A DNA stretch of 64,000 nt from Circinella minor (Eukaryota > Mucoromycota > Mucoromycetes > Mucorales > Lichtheimiaceae): contig JAEPRB010000049.1 of assembly GCA_016758965.1 (NCBI GenBank), forward strand, positions 1 through 64,000. Reading direction: 5' to 3'. A program made the position numbers and the translations under genes. Positions 1 to 13,407 of this stretch are shown piece after piece (the stretch's first letter is position 1; each line of letters starts with the position of its first letter). Under the pieces are notes generated by a model. It was not told the origin of the DNA and searched no databases. It saw only the letters and a list, made by a program, of their open reading frames with translations.

Positions 1-3000
1 CATATTCATTTCCTTTGGGAATGTTTACCTTTATGATGCAATCTTTGTTTCTTTCTTCTTACATTGATTGAGCCGATTTACCTGTTGCTATTGTTTTTAT
101 TATTAAGACACATAGTTGGTACTTTGGAGTGTATTATATTGGGTGATAATGAAACTATTCTAGTAAAAAATCAAAAATTATTGCTAGTCTAGAAAAAAAA
201 AAGGGAGCAATATTTTATCCTTCAGCTATTTGATTGCGGTCAATAATTTGGTTTCACAATTCGGCGTCTTACTTTGTCAACTTTTTGATCCATCTTAAAA
301 ACGAAACCACTTGTTTTCTATTGGAACCAAATTATGACCGCAACATTTTGATGGGAATTAACAAGGTAGCAAGGATTCATGTGTGTGTATATGTCCCTAC
401 TTGGTGTGTACCTCCTTTAACCGACTCTATATTTTATTTCATGGTGCTTTATATTTATCTGGCGTTGATAAATCCTTTCAAATACTTTTAAATGAATTAT
501 TCATTACTCAAGAAACACTATACTATCCATTACCATCTACTTTTGAAATAAGGAGTACATATACACACAAGAAACCAAGTCCCACATTCAAGATATATTT
601 GATAAACCATCATCAAATTATCAATTTCACTGGAAAATCAAGTTTTATTATCTTCATCCGGTGAAAAAAAACAATAACCAGTCAAGTAGCAGATCATTTG
701 GTGTTGTATGAACCTGTCTTATTCAAGAAACAACATACATTTATCCATATGATGAGGCGCATAAGTAACATCAAGAAGAATAAAAAAAAGTGGGCAATTC
801 GTTATTATGACACAGACAAAATGAGTGTCATGATAATATTCCATGTGGTAGACAACAACAAAATGTGGGATTTGGTTTCGTTCTTTGGTATTACACGAGG
901 TACACATCTATTTGAATTACCATGGTGGACTATATATTACGGCGTATTTATTACAAACTACGTATTCAAGAAGGTGAACTCTATTTATCAAGAAACACAA
1001 CAAGAAACCTTTTTATTATCAAGATATTTATTTATTTTCGGTGTTGGCAAGACTGGAATATGATTCTCGACACTTTTATGCTTATACTATTATTGCATGT
1101 CAAGATGATCATTTCACAAGTTATTTCAAGAACAATGATTCAAACTATCACTTCAAAAAGGTCATGATATATTTATTCTATTCACTGTTATTTTGGATAT
1201 GGAGGTAGCACACACACATACACACACATACACACGTGGACGAATATGTACACACGCAAATTCATACCAACATAATCGAAAATAACAGTGGATGAATATT
1301 CCAGTCTTGTCTCCATCCAACATCAATATACCCAAGACTATTCCCTCTTATTCGAAAAAAAAAGAAAAGGTACGTACGTTGCAAAATAATAATACTGAAA
1401 ATCCAGTATTCCTAACAAATGTATGGTAACTTTATTATTTGTGTGTGTGATGATGATTGACAAAAAAAAAACATATAAAAAAAAACATTAAAAAAAACAT
1501 ATAAAAAAACATATAAAAAAACATATAAAAAAACATATAAAAAAACATATAAAAAAAATACTATTAACCTTTATTATAACTATTTAAAAATTTCCTCATA
1601 TCGCTCATCCCTCCTCTACACGAAAAACACAAAAATATCACAAGCTAACCCAAAACTAGCAGTCATCCAGAGAAGCAAAAGAGCTTGCGATAGATAAAAA
1701 AACATTCTGTATCAATGGATATATTTCAAGAAGACAAAAATCAAAAACAGTAAACAAGTTTATATATTTCTACACATAAAAAAAATCTATCAAGTCAAAG
1801 ATCAAACAAAAAAAAAAAAAAAAAGAAAACTCAAGATCCAGTACTACAACAATCACAACAAATATTAATAGTCAAGACCAATGATATCAAATCAAATCAA
1901 ATCAATAACAAATATTATATAATCCATTGGTTACAACAACCTCACAAACAAGAATCAATACTCAAAATCAAAATAATCAACCATATTATCAACGTCGATG
2001 AATACAAAGATAATTCCGCTTTAAGCAACAAAATCAATACATATGACTTGAACTCCTATACTGTATCAAGATAAATAATCACAAAAGTATATTAAATACT
2101 AGCATACAAAATTAATCTCGACAGTTTCTGTCGTCAAGAGCAACAATAACCAAAAAAAAAATCATATCCTCCAACAATAATTATTTTTATCGAGTAAAAG
2201 TCAAACAAATATTCAATATTATCAATATTAATCATCGACAACAAAAGATTATCCATTGATATACAAGTCATCAATATCTTCAACAGCGGCTCTTTTGCTC
2301 TCTCTCTGTTTTATACACATCATTCTATTATTATAACCAAAACGACAACATATTTTAATTCTCCTTTTCTTTCAAACAAATCTTTATACACTAATTATTA
2401 TTTATATACGTACAAAAAAAAAAAAAAAAAAAAAAACAAGAAAAGAGGCAAGATTCATCACATACATTAATAGTGAAACTACTGATAACATTTATTAGAT
2501 TACTTGGATAATAGGTATTTTTTTATTTTACAATCGTACAATCAAACACGTTTATATATCCCCTTTTTACCTTATTTAATTGCAATCCTTTATATCTACT
2601 CTATTGTAAATATATATCATTTAATAGTTAGTAATAATAATAATAATAAAATATTGGGTATATTGATTACTATTTTATACTAGCACTATAGTATACTGTA
2701 TATCTAAATTTATACAATGATCTATGTAAAAGAGGAATATCATAGATATAAGTTATCATTGAAAATAGATTCATCATTATTACAAATCATTATCTGGATG
2801 AGAAGTAGGTACCATATACTAGTGATATATAATTGATTAGATAATGTTTTTAATATTAAAATAAAAAAAACGACTGTCTTATTTTATGGAGTTGTTGTAA
2901 TAAAGAAAATTAGGAAATCAATAAATATTATTACGTACATAAACCAACCTTTAATATGGTTCACAATATTATAAACAACTGTTGCTGTAGTAACGATACT

Positions 3001-4211
3001 CATCGTTGGTAATAAAACAATCTTTTATTATTTGAACCATATGTCTAGCCCTTTTTAAACTATTGTGTGTATAAGTTGCTTCTTACTTAGTGATGATGGT
3101 AATAATAAAAACCTAATACAGTGGTGCCTCCTAATACTGTATATTACGTATGCGGTAAACTCCATACTTTATATGACCACTATCAAATTCCTATTTATAG
3201 CACTACTATAATATAAGTATCTTCGCAATTTCGATCACAACATATTTTTGTATCAAAATAGAAAAAAAATTCTCAAAACGTATCTGTTAATTTGAAGTAC
3301 ATCAAGCATATTATGCACTTATTCATATGTTATTTATAACCATGTTTATACCTTGTTTGGTTTCTTATATTAAAATTCTATGGGTATTTATCTATTTTTT
3401 TACATTTTCTTGTCTTTTTTTCTTGGTGCTGTTTTTATTTTAATGAATCGCTTTATTAAAACATTGTAGTGAACTTGTCCAAATATGTGTAAAAGAGTAT
3501 ACAATACTAAAGCTGTTCCATAACTTTCATTAAACGAATTTTTTTCAGTTATAGTAGTGTTTCATTGAATTTCTAGCTATTATGAATACCACGGAATTGC
3601 GTCAAATGGCACGCTAACTTTTTAAATGATATAACCCAAGTCGAGGTGGTATGCATGTGTAATAATAGGCTTTTTTGAAAGTGGTGCATTAGATCACAAA
3701 TAAGGAAAAAAGTGCCTCATCAAATGTCCGATATAAGCAAGAGAAAAATAAGTTTTCTTTATTGAATGGGTTGACTTCATACATTTATTATATATCTTCA
3801 GCGTAAAAAGATTGTTCTCCAGTGCTATTAAAAACACACCATTAGACAGACATTATTGAAACATTATTAATGTACTCCACTTTACGTACCATCAAAAATG
3901 AAATATCAATACTATAGACATGGCGAATAATGACAATAACAATAAAATCGTTACTTTTTTATATTTTGAAATTATAAAATTACTACATATATTGTAAAAG
4001 ATTTTAATACTTTCCAATGATTTCTACGTACTTCAACAAAAAACTTGCTTGAATCGATATATCAAAAATTAAAAATAGCATACAGTTCATAGATCCCAGG
4101 GTTCCTTGTCAAATCAGGCGGTACCTAAGGCTCGCTTTTCTCAATCGTCAAAATATATATTGAAATTAAAAAAAAAAGGTATTTGATTTAATACAACCTA
4201 ACTCCTTTATT
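1..4211. other. Gene-free AT-rich region
   Basis: I see no convincing coding exon on either strand. Open frames here are short, rich in F/I/K/N/Y as expected from AT-rich noise, and show no family resemblance or consistent splice structure. The stretch contains long A runs (for example near 1809 and 2410), an ACACACAT-type simple repeat near 1208-1240 and a 12-bp tandem repeat at 1471-1556. It could include untranslated or regulatory sequence of a gene beyond the left edge, but nothing in the bases proves this. Confidence 0.5.
1471..1556. repeat. Tandem repeat, 12-bp unit (ACATATAAAAAA-like)
   Basis: About seven head-to-tail copies of a unit close to ACATATAAAAAA. The last five copies are almost identical and the first two vary in the A run. 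It lies in the gene-free left part and is probably a minisatellite that grew by slippage. Confidence 0.8.
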
Positions 4212-5473
4212 TTATTTCGAGGAAATCACAAGCATAAACACACTAGATAATGAATTAGGATTCATTTTAACTGATTGTATATCCTTATTTTTATAATGTA
4301 TCTCCTCCTTTTTCTCCTCTTCCTCTTCTTCTTCACTATCATCAATCCTCATACTATTATCATCAGTGAATCGTAGCTCATCGAATTCAAATGATTCACG
4401 TGGAATTAATTCGCATTGTAAATCCCATTTGTCCAAAAGATACTGAATACTGCGTTTTGCACTATGTGTAATAATAATGACCAGTTTTTAAAAAAAACAT
4501 TCAACACGACGTTTTATATATACCCATCCTCTTTCTTTCTTTTACTACCTTCTTTCTTGATAGGATGTTATAAATTTACATTTTGGATTATGTTGATGAA
4601 TAATAAATGCTACCGTTACCAGCAAATCTTCAAAATCTATAGAATAGTGACGAATAAATATTATAGCTTCTTTTATAACCATGATATATCTTATTCACTT
4701 TTAATGTATACATGTTATAATATACATTGTGTAAAAGTTATTATTTTAATAATATAGATACCTGTCGGATCATAAAAGGTATCACTTCCTATTATATAAT
4801 CGATGGAAGTCTTCCAACTATCCTCTATATCATTTACTAATTGATCGACACTAGTGCTATCGCATCCAACTCGACCCCATAATAACCCACGAACCCAAAT
4901 TGATTCGACTGATTCACGCAGATCATTTAATTCAAGACATCCACGTACAACGGGTAAAATATCGGGAATATCTGAAAATACAAGTCGTAATGGTTGGCTT
5001 GCTTTGGCAAGTACTAAAGATGGTAATGAAGTACCTACAAATATATATAATAATATATGTTTTAATAGCTATTATATATTTTTATCCTTGTTAATTGATT
5101 GATCCAAACTGATGTATGTGTGTATGTGTTACCTGCACCAATCTTTTAAAGAAAGGGATGTATAAAATAAAAATCAGTTATAACAAACTAACTCATATTT
5201 GTTCTTCTTTCAACTTTATCCCTTTTACCTCTAGAATAGTACTGTTTTTGAACATGTTGCGATGATACCATACATAATCACTCATAACTAATGCCGATGG
5301 CCAAATGTAACAACCATAAGCTGCATCGAGTACCTTTCAAAAGAAAAAATGACGTGATACGTCAAAATACGCGAAAAAAAAAAACAAAAAACAAATCAAG
5401 ACACCTTACCTCTTCAATGTAAATTGTACAGTGTTGATCGTTGTCATAATCATGGAATGTAACTTGTTTGACA
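4212..5473 (-). CDS. METTL23: METTL23-like protein arginine/lysine methyltransferase (5' end incomplete)
   Basis: This is a seven-beta-strand SAM-dependent methyltransferase of the METTL21/METTL23 group. Exons read on the minus strand are 5473-5410, 5333-5229, 5142-5133, 5034-4762, 4636-4549 and 4449-4212, and frame is kept across every junction. In order, the protein shows a YGCYIWPSALVMSDY block (METTL23 has YGLYVWP), SAM motif I as IGAGTSLPSLVLAK, a SDTFYDPTDFED segment (compare METTL23 SDVFFEPEDFED), SYQERS, and a terminal block LLDKWDLQCELIPRESF followed by FMLVISSK. These match the METTL23 C-terminus block by block. Motif I is split by a 10-nt microexon. An acidic E-rich insert lies near the C-terminus. 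The start codon was not found: the first exon I support opens after an acceptor at 5474-5475, so an upstream exon is needed. Likely role: methylation of a protein substrate in nucleus or cytosol; the substrate cannot be told. Confidence 0.85.
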
Positions 5474-6291
5474 CTAATGAAAAATAAAACGTCCTGATCG
5501 AAATTATTATTTTTTGCTGATAACAATAAGTTATTGTCATGGTACACTTCTTTTTTTAAGACCTGACGTTTTATTACCTTTTTTTTGCAGTGCCCAAGTT
5601 TGGCACAGGACTTGACGTTTGATTCAAAGAAGCCAGCCTTAACAAAAAAAATATGTGCGGGATAAGCAAAAGGAGAAGAGATAACCACAGCTACACACTA
5701 ATATACCAAACTTCTATAAAGTCGGGAAAGAAGTCATAATTACGTGCGGGATAAAAGTTCCCCCTATTATTGACTTATTACGGCTTTCTTGCTGCAGCGA
5801 TTATATGTGGATGACTTTTACTACTATATCATTGAAATATACAACTAATTTTTAACTCATCAAATTTTAAAAATTTTCGTCAATCAAAAATCTGTATTGT
5901 TTAGCATCTCTTGTCAAATATCATCGTAACATCATAGATAACATCATGTGATAGATCGTTTGTACCAATTTTTAGAAACTTTTTTTCTTACCCCGCCATA
6001 AGCACTGTTATTTTAGGATTCATGTTCATGCAGTAATACAAATGATGATTCGGGTACTACTAATAAAGCTTTTAGGTGTCACATATTATTAATATCAACA
6101 AAGTGCCTCAGTTTAAGTTTCAAGTCGGGTTGAAACAAACCCCAATCATGCTAAAAAAATAAATACATTGAATTCTGCACCCATCAAAATGATTTGAGCC
6201 GTTAACCCTTGCTTAAATATAAATAATGATTAAACATTACGTTTTTGAATATACTTTTTCTTTGATTTATTAATAATATATTGTAATAAAA
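5474..6291. other. Divergent intergenic region
   Basis: Lies between the 5' side of the METTL23-like gene (minus) and the small gene at 6292 (plus). It must hold both promoters and probably the missing first exon of the METTL23-like gene. No other coding signal is seen. Confidence 0.4.
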
Positions 6292-6635
6292 ATGCCTATC
6301 GTTACAACAGGAAGTTTACTTGCACTTGGTGCTGCAGGTGTAGCTGGTGCTGCAGTTTATAAAAACAGAAACCATCCTACTAGACGCAACAGTCAACAAG
6401 ATGTAGGCGATACATCACCATATACTTATGGTCGAAGACAATTTGGATCTATGCAAAATGACGGTTACGATCCTTCAAAGCAGGTAAACGTATATGCATA
6501 TTTATAGCTTTTTTAGTATAATCAGTATACTGATAATCTTGAGTGTTGTATAATAATACCTAGGCCGAATTATTTTGGCGAAGAAATAATGGAATCAATT
6601 TTTCTCATAATGCAGATAAAAAATTCCCCATTTAA
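6292..6635 (+). CDS. Small hypothetical protein (87 aa), Ala/Gly-rich N-terminal hydrophobic segment
   Basis: Two exons, 6292-6483 and 6564-6635, join in phase 0 across an 80-nt intron (CAG|gtaaac to cctag|GCC). The product starts MPIVTTGSLLALGAAGVAGA, so residues about 5-22 form one short hydrophobic Ala/Gly-rich stretch, possibly a membrane anchor or signal. A basic Arg/Asn/Gln segment follows, and the tail AELFWRRNNG is polar and basic. I do not recognise the family. The layout of one hydrophobic helix plus a basic soluble tail would fit a small tail- or signal-anchored protein. The clean intron and biased, non-repetitive composition argue for a real gene. Confidence 0.55.
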
Positions 6636-7519
6636 AATTCAACAAAAGCCAACCCTCGTAAAAAAATGTAAATAATGTAAATAAAATATTCTTGTTGTCA
6701 TAGTTGTTTGGTAGCTATGACAATAACAAATATCATTGAATGCTACGTTGTTGCTGTTTTTCAGAGAAAATATGACATGCAACTACGTATATAAGTAACC
6801 AAAAAGGAATAGTTAAAGGCGTTCTATAAAGTGATGAACATCTTTGCCCACCAAGAAAGCAAGAGAGCACACCAATAAACAAATAAATATTGAAAAGTAA
6901 ACATGATCACAATAACTGTAAAAAAAATATCAGTACGAATATGTCGTGTCCAACCAATCAAAGGCATGGGAAAAAGTTATTGTAATACTCGCTGGTCCGT
7001 GATTTCGGGCCCATTGCCGAGCCTTTTTGTTAAGCTATTCCCAAGCTAGCAGCTAAATTTCTCCTTTATCAAATGGCTACTAAAGATCAGTCAGATGTTT
7101 CACTCTATGCATGCATGTTACTCATGGCGCCGCTTGAAATAAGTATAAAAGATATCAAAGAACAATGGGGACAAAAGGTACAATTTAAACGGAATTTACC
7201 ACTGATAAATTGATATCATTACATACACAAGAAGACCTAACAGAGAGAGGAAAAAAAGAGGTTACACCAAGAATAGAAATGGAATAATGGAAGAATGGGG
7301 GTGAGGGGGAAATAAGGGAAGTCGAATGGATTGACGGCGATATAATTGTTTAAAGTAAAGCGAGTGTCAAAAATAAAGTGTTTGCTTGGAAAGCATTTTT
7401 ATTTTTTATTTATTGCTTTTTGTTCTCCTCTCTTTTTTATTTTTATTTTTATTTTTCTATTTCTTCTTTTCTCTTTACTTTTTCTTTTTTTTCCCCCAAA
7501 CAAACCCTTTTTATTATAT
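6636..7519. other. Intergenic region upstream of tricalbin
   Basis: No coding signal. The last 130 bases before the tricalbin start are strongly T-rich (T runs with C), a pyrimidine-rich tract typical of fungal promoters and 5' leaders. The reading frame is open through this tract, but its translation is only F/L/I/S, so I place the start at the ATG at 7520. Confidence 0.5.
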
Positions 7520-10500
7520 ATGTCAGAACCAAACGGTTCAGTACAACAGGAACAACCACCTGTTCCACAAAGATTCTCTTCTTTGCCTCCACAACAACGA
7601 AATGGTAGTAACGCGTCTCTTCCACCCAAGGAACCTTCTGTCGAAACTCCCGCCATTGCAGTAACTGAGGAAGCTTCACCAGCCGATAAAGCTGCTCAAG
7701 CAAAAGAAAATATTTCAAGTACTGGATTTTCAAAAGCATTTGAAAAAGGTCAACAAAAACATAGTAAAGGTCGACTTGTAACTGATCTTGAAACAAGTGA
7801 TGCCGATGCTGTCCTGCAAGCAGTAGCCAATGCTAATGCCAAACCGATTGCTAAACCTTCTTCGCCATCTCAAGACGATAACACTAGTAAAAAAGACGAA
7901 GTAAAGCCACCAGGTGCATTTGTACATAAGAAACCAGCACAAGCGGGATGGACTTCTTTTTCAAAGTTACCCAACCCAGGTGATGAAAAGGCAATGGAAG
8001 ATTTATCAAAAGAATTTAACACGGACGCGCTTGTGGAAATGTATAAAGGATCACGTAACTCAAATGGTTCTGAAGTATTATCTAATGATTTACTTGCTCA
8101 ATATTTAAATGAATCTTATTATGGTGAATGGTATCATAACGCAGGTGTGATGTTATTTTCTGTCGTGTTTACTTGGCTTATTACAAAGCTTGGCGGAGGC
8201 TTGATGGCTTGTTTAGTTGTTGGTGCATTTTTAGGTAATCTAAAACAAGGAGAGAATAGACACTTAATTTTTCTGGGGGGAGAGAGAAAGTAATGAGGAG
8301 ATTATGATGTAAAATCTATTGGGGGAGTGAGGGAGTTATAAGAAAGTAAAGAAGAGGAGAAAGAAAACAGTGTCACTTTACCTATTTGGGATATATCGCT
8401 CGCGTGGAAGGGGAACTCGGAGCCAATCTTTGAAAAAGTATTAGGCGAAAAGAAAAACCCGCCCAAAAAAAAGAATATTTACTGATCTTCATGGTCTCCT
8501 TTCTTATATGTGTATTTATAGCAACTTATTATCAAACATCTGTCCGTCGATTACGTCGTAATATTCGCGATGATATGGAACGTGAAGTAATGAAGAATAA
8601 ACTCGAGACCGATATTGAATCTGCAGATTGGATCAATCATTTTGTAACACGTTTTTGGTTGATCTATGAACCAGTTTTATCTGCTCAAATCATTGGTATT
8701 GCCGATGCTATTTTGATTGAAAATACACCATCTTTTCTTGATTCGATTCGCTTAACTTCATTCACTTTGGGTACAAAACCTTTCCGTATCAATGGAATCA
8801 AAACTTATCCAAAGACTGAACCTAATGTTGTAGTACGTATAAAATATAATAAATATTACATCATAAATTTTTCGTTATAATTAGTATAATTATCGTGGCT
8901 GACGTTTAATTACTCTAAATTTTCGCTCTAAACTTGATAATAATAAATTAGTGCATGGACTGGTCCGTATCCTTTGTACCAAATGATTTATTGGATATTA
9001 CTCAACGTGAATTGCAATCTAAAGTGAACCCCAAGATTGTTCTTACCATTCGTGTTGGTAAAGGTTTTGTTGGTGCTGGTATGCCCGTTTTATTAGAAGA
9101 TCTTGCATTTAGTGGTACTATGCGTCTCAAGTTCAGATTATTCAATGATTTCCCTCATGTTAAGACGGTTGAAGCATCATTTTTGGAAAAACCACACTTT
9201 GATTATTCTCTTAAACCTGTTGGTGGAGAGACTTTTGGTTTTGATATTAATAATGTAAGTTTATATTTATTAATTTAATAATTTCTGGGGATTGAGAGGG
9301 ATGGGAATCAATGTTGGCTATTATCATTATTATTATTATCAAAAATTATAGTTTATTAAATTATAAATGTATTTATTATATGTGAATGAATTTGGGGGGG
9401 ATGTAAATCTAGATTCCTGGTCTTCAAACTTTTGTTCAGGAACAAGTCCATGCTACTTTGGGCCCCATGATGTATGCTCCTAATGTATATACTTTGGATG
9501 TTGCTGGTATGATGGCTGGTACTACTGATCTTACTGCTGCAAATGGTGTTTTGGCCATTACTATCTATTCTGCATCCAACCTCAAGGCTGGTGACCTCTT
9601 TGGCAGTTTGGACCCTTACATTACTTTCCATATTGGTAATGTCCATAATGCCGAGATGGGTCGCACAACTGCTCATGAAGATACCAACAACCCCAAGTGG
9701 GATGAAACTCATTTTGTTTTGCTCAACAATCTCAACGATGCTGTCTATTTGCAAGTCATGGATCGAAACTCTGGACGTAAGGATTCAGCTGTGGGTGTTG
9801 CTTCATTCAATTTGAAGGATTTGGAAAGTAGTGATAATGCTCTTTCTGGATTGAATTTATCTGTTCAACGTGCAGGCAAACCTGTTGGTGAAGTCAAATG
9901 TGATATGCAATACTTCCCTGTCTCAAAACCTGAAAAACAAGAAGATGGTACAATTATTCCCCCTGCTGAATCCAATAGTGGTGTTTTGCGTTTCACTGTT
10001 CATGAATGTAAAGGATTGGGCGGTGATGGTGCTCAACGGGGCGGTATTGGTCTTCCCATTATTGGTGGTAAGGATGACATTAATGCATATGCTGTTGTCA
10101 AGGTTAATGGTCAAGATCGTTTGAAAACCAAGGCGTTCAAACGTAGTGTTAACCCACGCTGGGATAAGTTTGTGGAAGTATTTGTTGCGGACAAGACTAA
10201 GCTCGATTTGGGTGTAAACGTGTTGGATAGTAAAGAATTCACAGATGATGAAATCATTGGTCGCTGGCGTATGTCCATGACCAATATGGAAGAAGAACAT
10301 ATTAATAAAGGTGTTGATTGGTGGAATCTCAAGGATGGCCCTGGTCAAATCCATATTAGTGCCATGTGGAAACCAATTGTTATGACAGGCTTTGCTGAAG
10401 GTCTTGGTCATGGTCATTATCGTCCTCCTATTGGTGTTGCACGGTTGGAATTCTTTGGTGCCCGTGATCTCAAGAATGTAGAAGCCATGACTGGTGGTAA

Positions 10501-12999
10501 ATCTGATCCTTATATTCGTGTCCTTTCTGGTATGCAAATTCGTGCTCAATGTGAACATGAGAGTGATAACTTGGATCCTGATTGGAATGCTATCTTTTAC
10601 GTGCCTGTTCACTCCCTTCGTGAAGACCTTATCTTTGAAGTAATGGATTATAATGATATTCAAAAGGACAAGTCACTTGGTCTTCATGACTTTATCTTGA
10701 AGGATATTGTCAAGGAGTCAAAGACTGAAGATGGTCAAACTTATTTTGAAGCCCTTGATTCTATTGACAAGTAAGTTTTTTTTTTCTCTCATGTTCCCTC
10801 GCCTTTGTTTTTTTCACTCATAAATAATTTTATGATATTTTATACTGATGGTGTTTGAACTAAACAATATTTTGCTTTTTTGCAATGTATAGATGGGTTG
10901 ATCTTACCAGCAGTGAACGCAAGAAGGGCAAGGGAAAATTACATTATAGTGCATCGTTCATTCCTGCTATGGAAATCCCTAAGCCTATTGAAGAAGAAAA
11001 GAAACAAGAAGAAAAACAACAAGGTGAACAACCAAAAGAATCTTCTGACTCTAGCAATACTCAAGCACCTCCTGCTACACCTCCTCAAGAAGCTGAAGCA
11101 GCACCTGAAATTCCACCTGAAAAAGACCTTCATGGAGCACTTATCAAGTATACTTCTGATGAAAAGAAGGGTATGGTTGATTTACTTGCCTATGAATCTG
11201 GTGTATTATCTGTCAGTATTCACAGCGCCAAGTTCCCTGAACGTATTCGTGGCACTGCAAGTATTCTTGTTGACTCTAATGATCCACAATATCGCACTGC
11301 TTCTATTAAAGGTGTTGATATGCCTTTCAATGAAACCGGTGATGCTTTTGTTAAAGAAATGGACTTTTCTAAACTCATTGTTCGAATTCAACAAGATAAA
11401 GATAATGAAAAGGATGATTCACATATTGGTTATTACACAAGCTCTGTTCGCGACATTGTACGCAAGATTATGGAACGTAAAGCTTCTGGAGAAGAAGATG
11501 AGGGTGAAACATTCAAGTTGCTTGATAGCGATCTTGGCACTGTTCGTTTGAGTTTTGACTTTATTCCTGTTGTTAATTTCAAATTGGATCCTCGTGAGAG
11601 TCTTGAAAGTAAGTAGTTTATCACTATTACTATTATATTGGATTTGTATTTTGCTTTATTATAGTTATAGTGCTTTTTTTAATTAATCTACCATTATTTC
11701 TTTATTACTATAGATCAAGGTAACCTTACAGTCACACCTTTGAAGGCTAGCAGCTTGACTGCTGCCGATCGATCTGGTACTAGTGATCCATTCGTCGTAT
11801 TCACCATTGCAGGTGAAAAAATACACAAGACTGAAACATACAAGAAGACATTAAACCCTGTCTTCAAAGATGAACAATTTACAGCTCCAGTGGTATGTTT
11901 CATATATATGTGCATGATATTTTTACGAATGAAAGACATGCATCTATCTATTTGTGATAAAAAAAAAGTTACTTTTGCTAACACTCAATTATATAATATT
12001 GCTATATATTAGATGAATCGTACATCTGTTAAACTTGTTGCAAATATCTTTGATTGGGATCAAATTGGCAAGGATACATTAATTGGTGAATGTGAAGTAT
12101 CATTCACAGGTGAAGAACTTGAAAGTTTTGCTGCCAAAGACTTCGAAGTTCCATTGAAACCAAGTGGTTCTATTCGATTACGTATGTTATGGCAGCCTCA
12201 ATTACTTGCCCGTAAACGTACTGGTACTTCTCTACTTGGATCCACCACCAAAATCTTTACAGCTGCACCAACAGCTGCGTTTGGTGTTGGCAAAGATGTC
12301 GTCGGTGTTGGATTTGGTGCTGGTACTAAAGTCATCGGTACTGGTGGAAAAGTTATTGGCGGTGGTGTATCAGCTATTGGAAATGGAATTGGAAGTGGTA
12401 TTCGTGGTATTGGACGTATTGGTGGTGGTGGAAGCAAACGTGACAAATCAAGCGATTCTGACTCTACATCTTCAAACAATCAAGTCCCATCTGCAGCACC
12501 AACACCTGTAGCAACAGTTAGTACAACCAGTACTACTACTGATCGTCAACGAGGTAGTTTGGAAGCTTCTCCACGTATGTCCCAAGGTCAAGGTGGTGAT
12601 GCTATTAGTGTCACCGTAGTTGGTGCACGTAATTTGAAGGCCATGGATCGTGGTAACACAAGTGATCCATATGCTCGCGTACGACTTGGTGGACGTGTTG
12701 TACATAAAACTCGACATATCAAAAAGACATTGCAACCCGAATGGAATGAATCTTTTATTGCTAAAGTCAGTGATGGCAAGTCAACTCTCCTTGATATTAA
12801 GGTTAAGGATAAGAATACATTGAATGATGTCGATATCGGTGATTGTGCTATGGATGTTGCTAACTTGCTGCAATCTGGACAACCTTTTGATGGTTGGTTA
12901 GCATTGGAACCCAAGGGTACTGGCGAAATCCATTTACGTGTTGAAGTAGCAACAGAAAGCGGATCTTCAAGCCGAGGACTTTTTGGAAAAATCATGTAA
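7520..12999 (+). CDS. Tricalbin (SMP domain plus multiple C2 domains), ER-plasma membrane tether
   Basis: Seven exons (7520-8234, 8522-8832, 8952-9254, 9413-10770, 10893-11608, 11714-11892, 12013-12999) encode 1522 aa with all phases consistent. The order is: disordered N-terminus of about 200 residues; hydrophobic hairpin about 207-245 (LFSVVFTWLITKL, then LMACLVVGAFL); SMP lipid-transfer domain about 255-480 (DWINHFVTRFW, MDWSVSFVPND); then about six C2-like domains. The clearest C2 starts are VLAITIYSASNLKAGD, GVLRFTVHECKGLG, VARLEFFGARDLKN, GVLSVSIHSAKF, NLTVTPLKASSLTAAD and ISVTVVGARNLKAMD. The fifth (SDPF, then DWDQIGKD) and last (SDPY) keep acidic loops suited to calcium binding. A Gly/Val/Ile-rich linker of about 50 residues precedes the last C2. 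Known tricalbins/extended synaptotagmins tether cortical ER to the plasma membrane and move lipids. Which yeast paralogue (Tcb1, 2 or 3) is closest cannot be told. An AATAAA-like run lies near 13177-13190 downstream. Confidence 0.95.
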
Positions 13000-13407
13000 A
13001 AAAACCACAAACTATTTCATCTCAAAACCACCTTTCCATTCTTTTTTTTCCCCTTGTATACAACCTATAAAACCTTTAAAAATAGCTTTTTTTTTAATTC
13101 CAACAAATATATATATATATGTATATATTATACTCAAGTTACTCGCTTTTTTTCTTAACTGTTATTATTTTTTTTCTTAATAAAAAAAATAAAGTCATTA
13201 TTGATTTTTTTTTATTGTATTATACTATATTATTTGTACTTCATGTTTAACAGCATCATTATACAGCATTATTCAAAAATCAGGGGGATAAGCCACTAAA
13301 ATTTGCGGGAATTGTGGAATTGTAGGATACTTGCTATGCAAAGAAATGATAGATCTATGTGTATGTAGAAGTGGTTCTTGTTTTTTTATCTTTTTATTCA
13401 GTCCCGA
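13000..13407. other. Intergenic region between tricalbin and RPC25
   Basis: AT-rich, with T runs and AATAAA-like sequence near 13180 that probably serve the tricalbin 3' end, followed by the RPC25 promoter. No coding signal seen. Confidence 0.45.

Noticed and set aside
5362..5688. Long minus-strand open frame covering the first supported METTL23-like exon
   Set aside because: It has no in-frame ATG and unusual composition; only the part after the acceptor at 5474 fits the family.
7346..7519. In-frame upstream extension of the tricalbin reading frame
   Set aside because: It translates to F/L/I/S runs from a pyrimidine-rich leader and does not resemble a tricalbin N-terminus; the ATG at 7520 is preferred.
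9923..10663. 246-codon minus-strand open frame inside tricalbin exon 4
   Set aside because: Lies antisense to a clear C2-domain exon, rich in T/N/I as expected for a shadow frame.
12198..12479. Pro-rich minus-strand frame opposite the Gly-rich tricalbin linker
   Set aside because: It is only the complement of Gly codons (GGT/GGN gives P codons).
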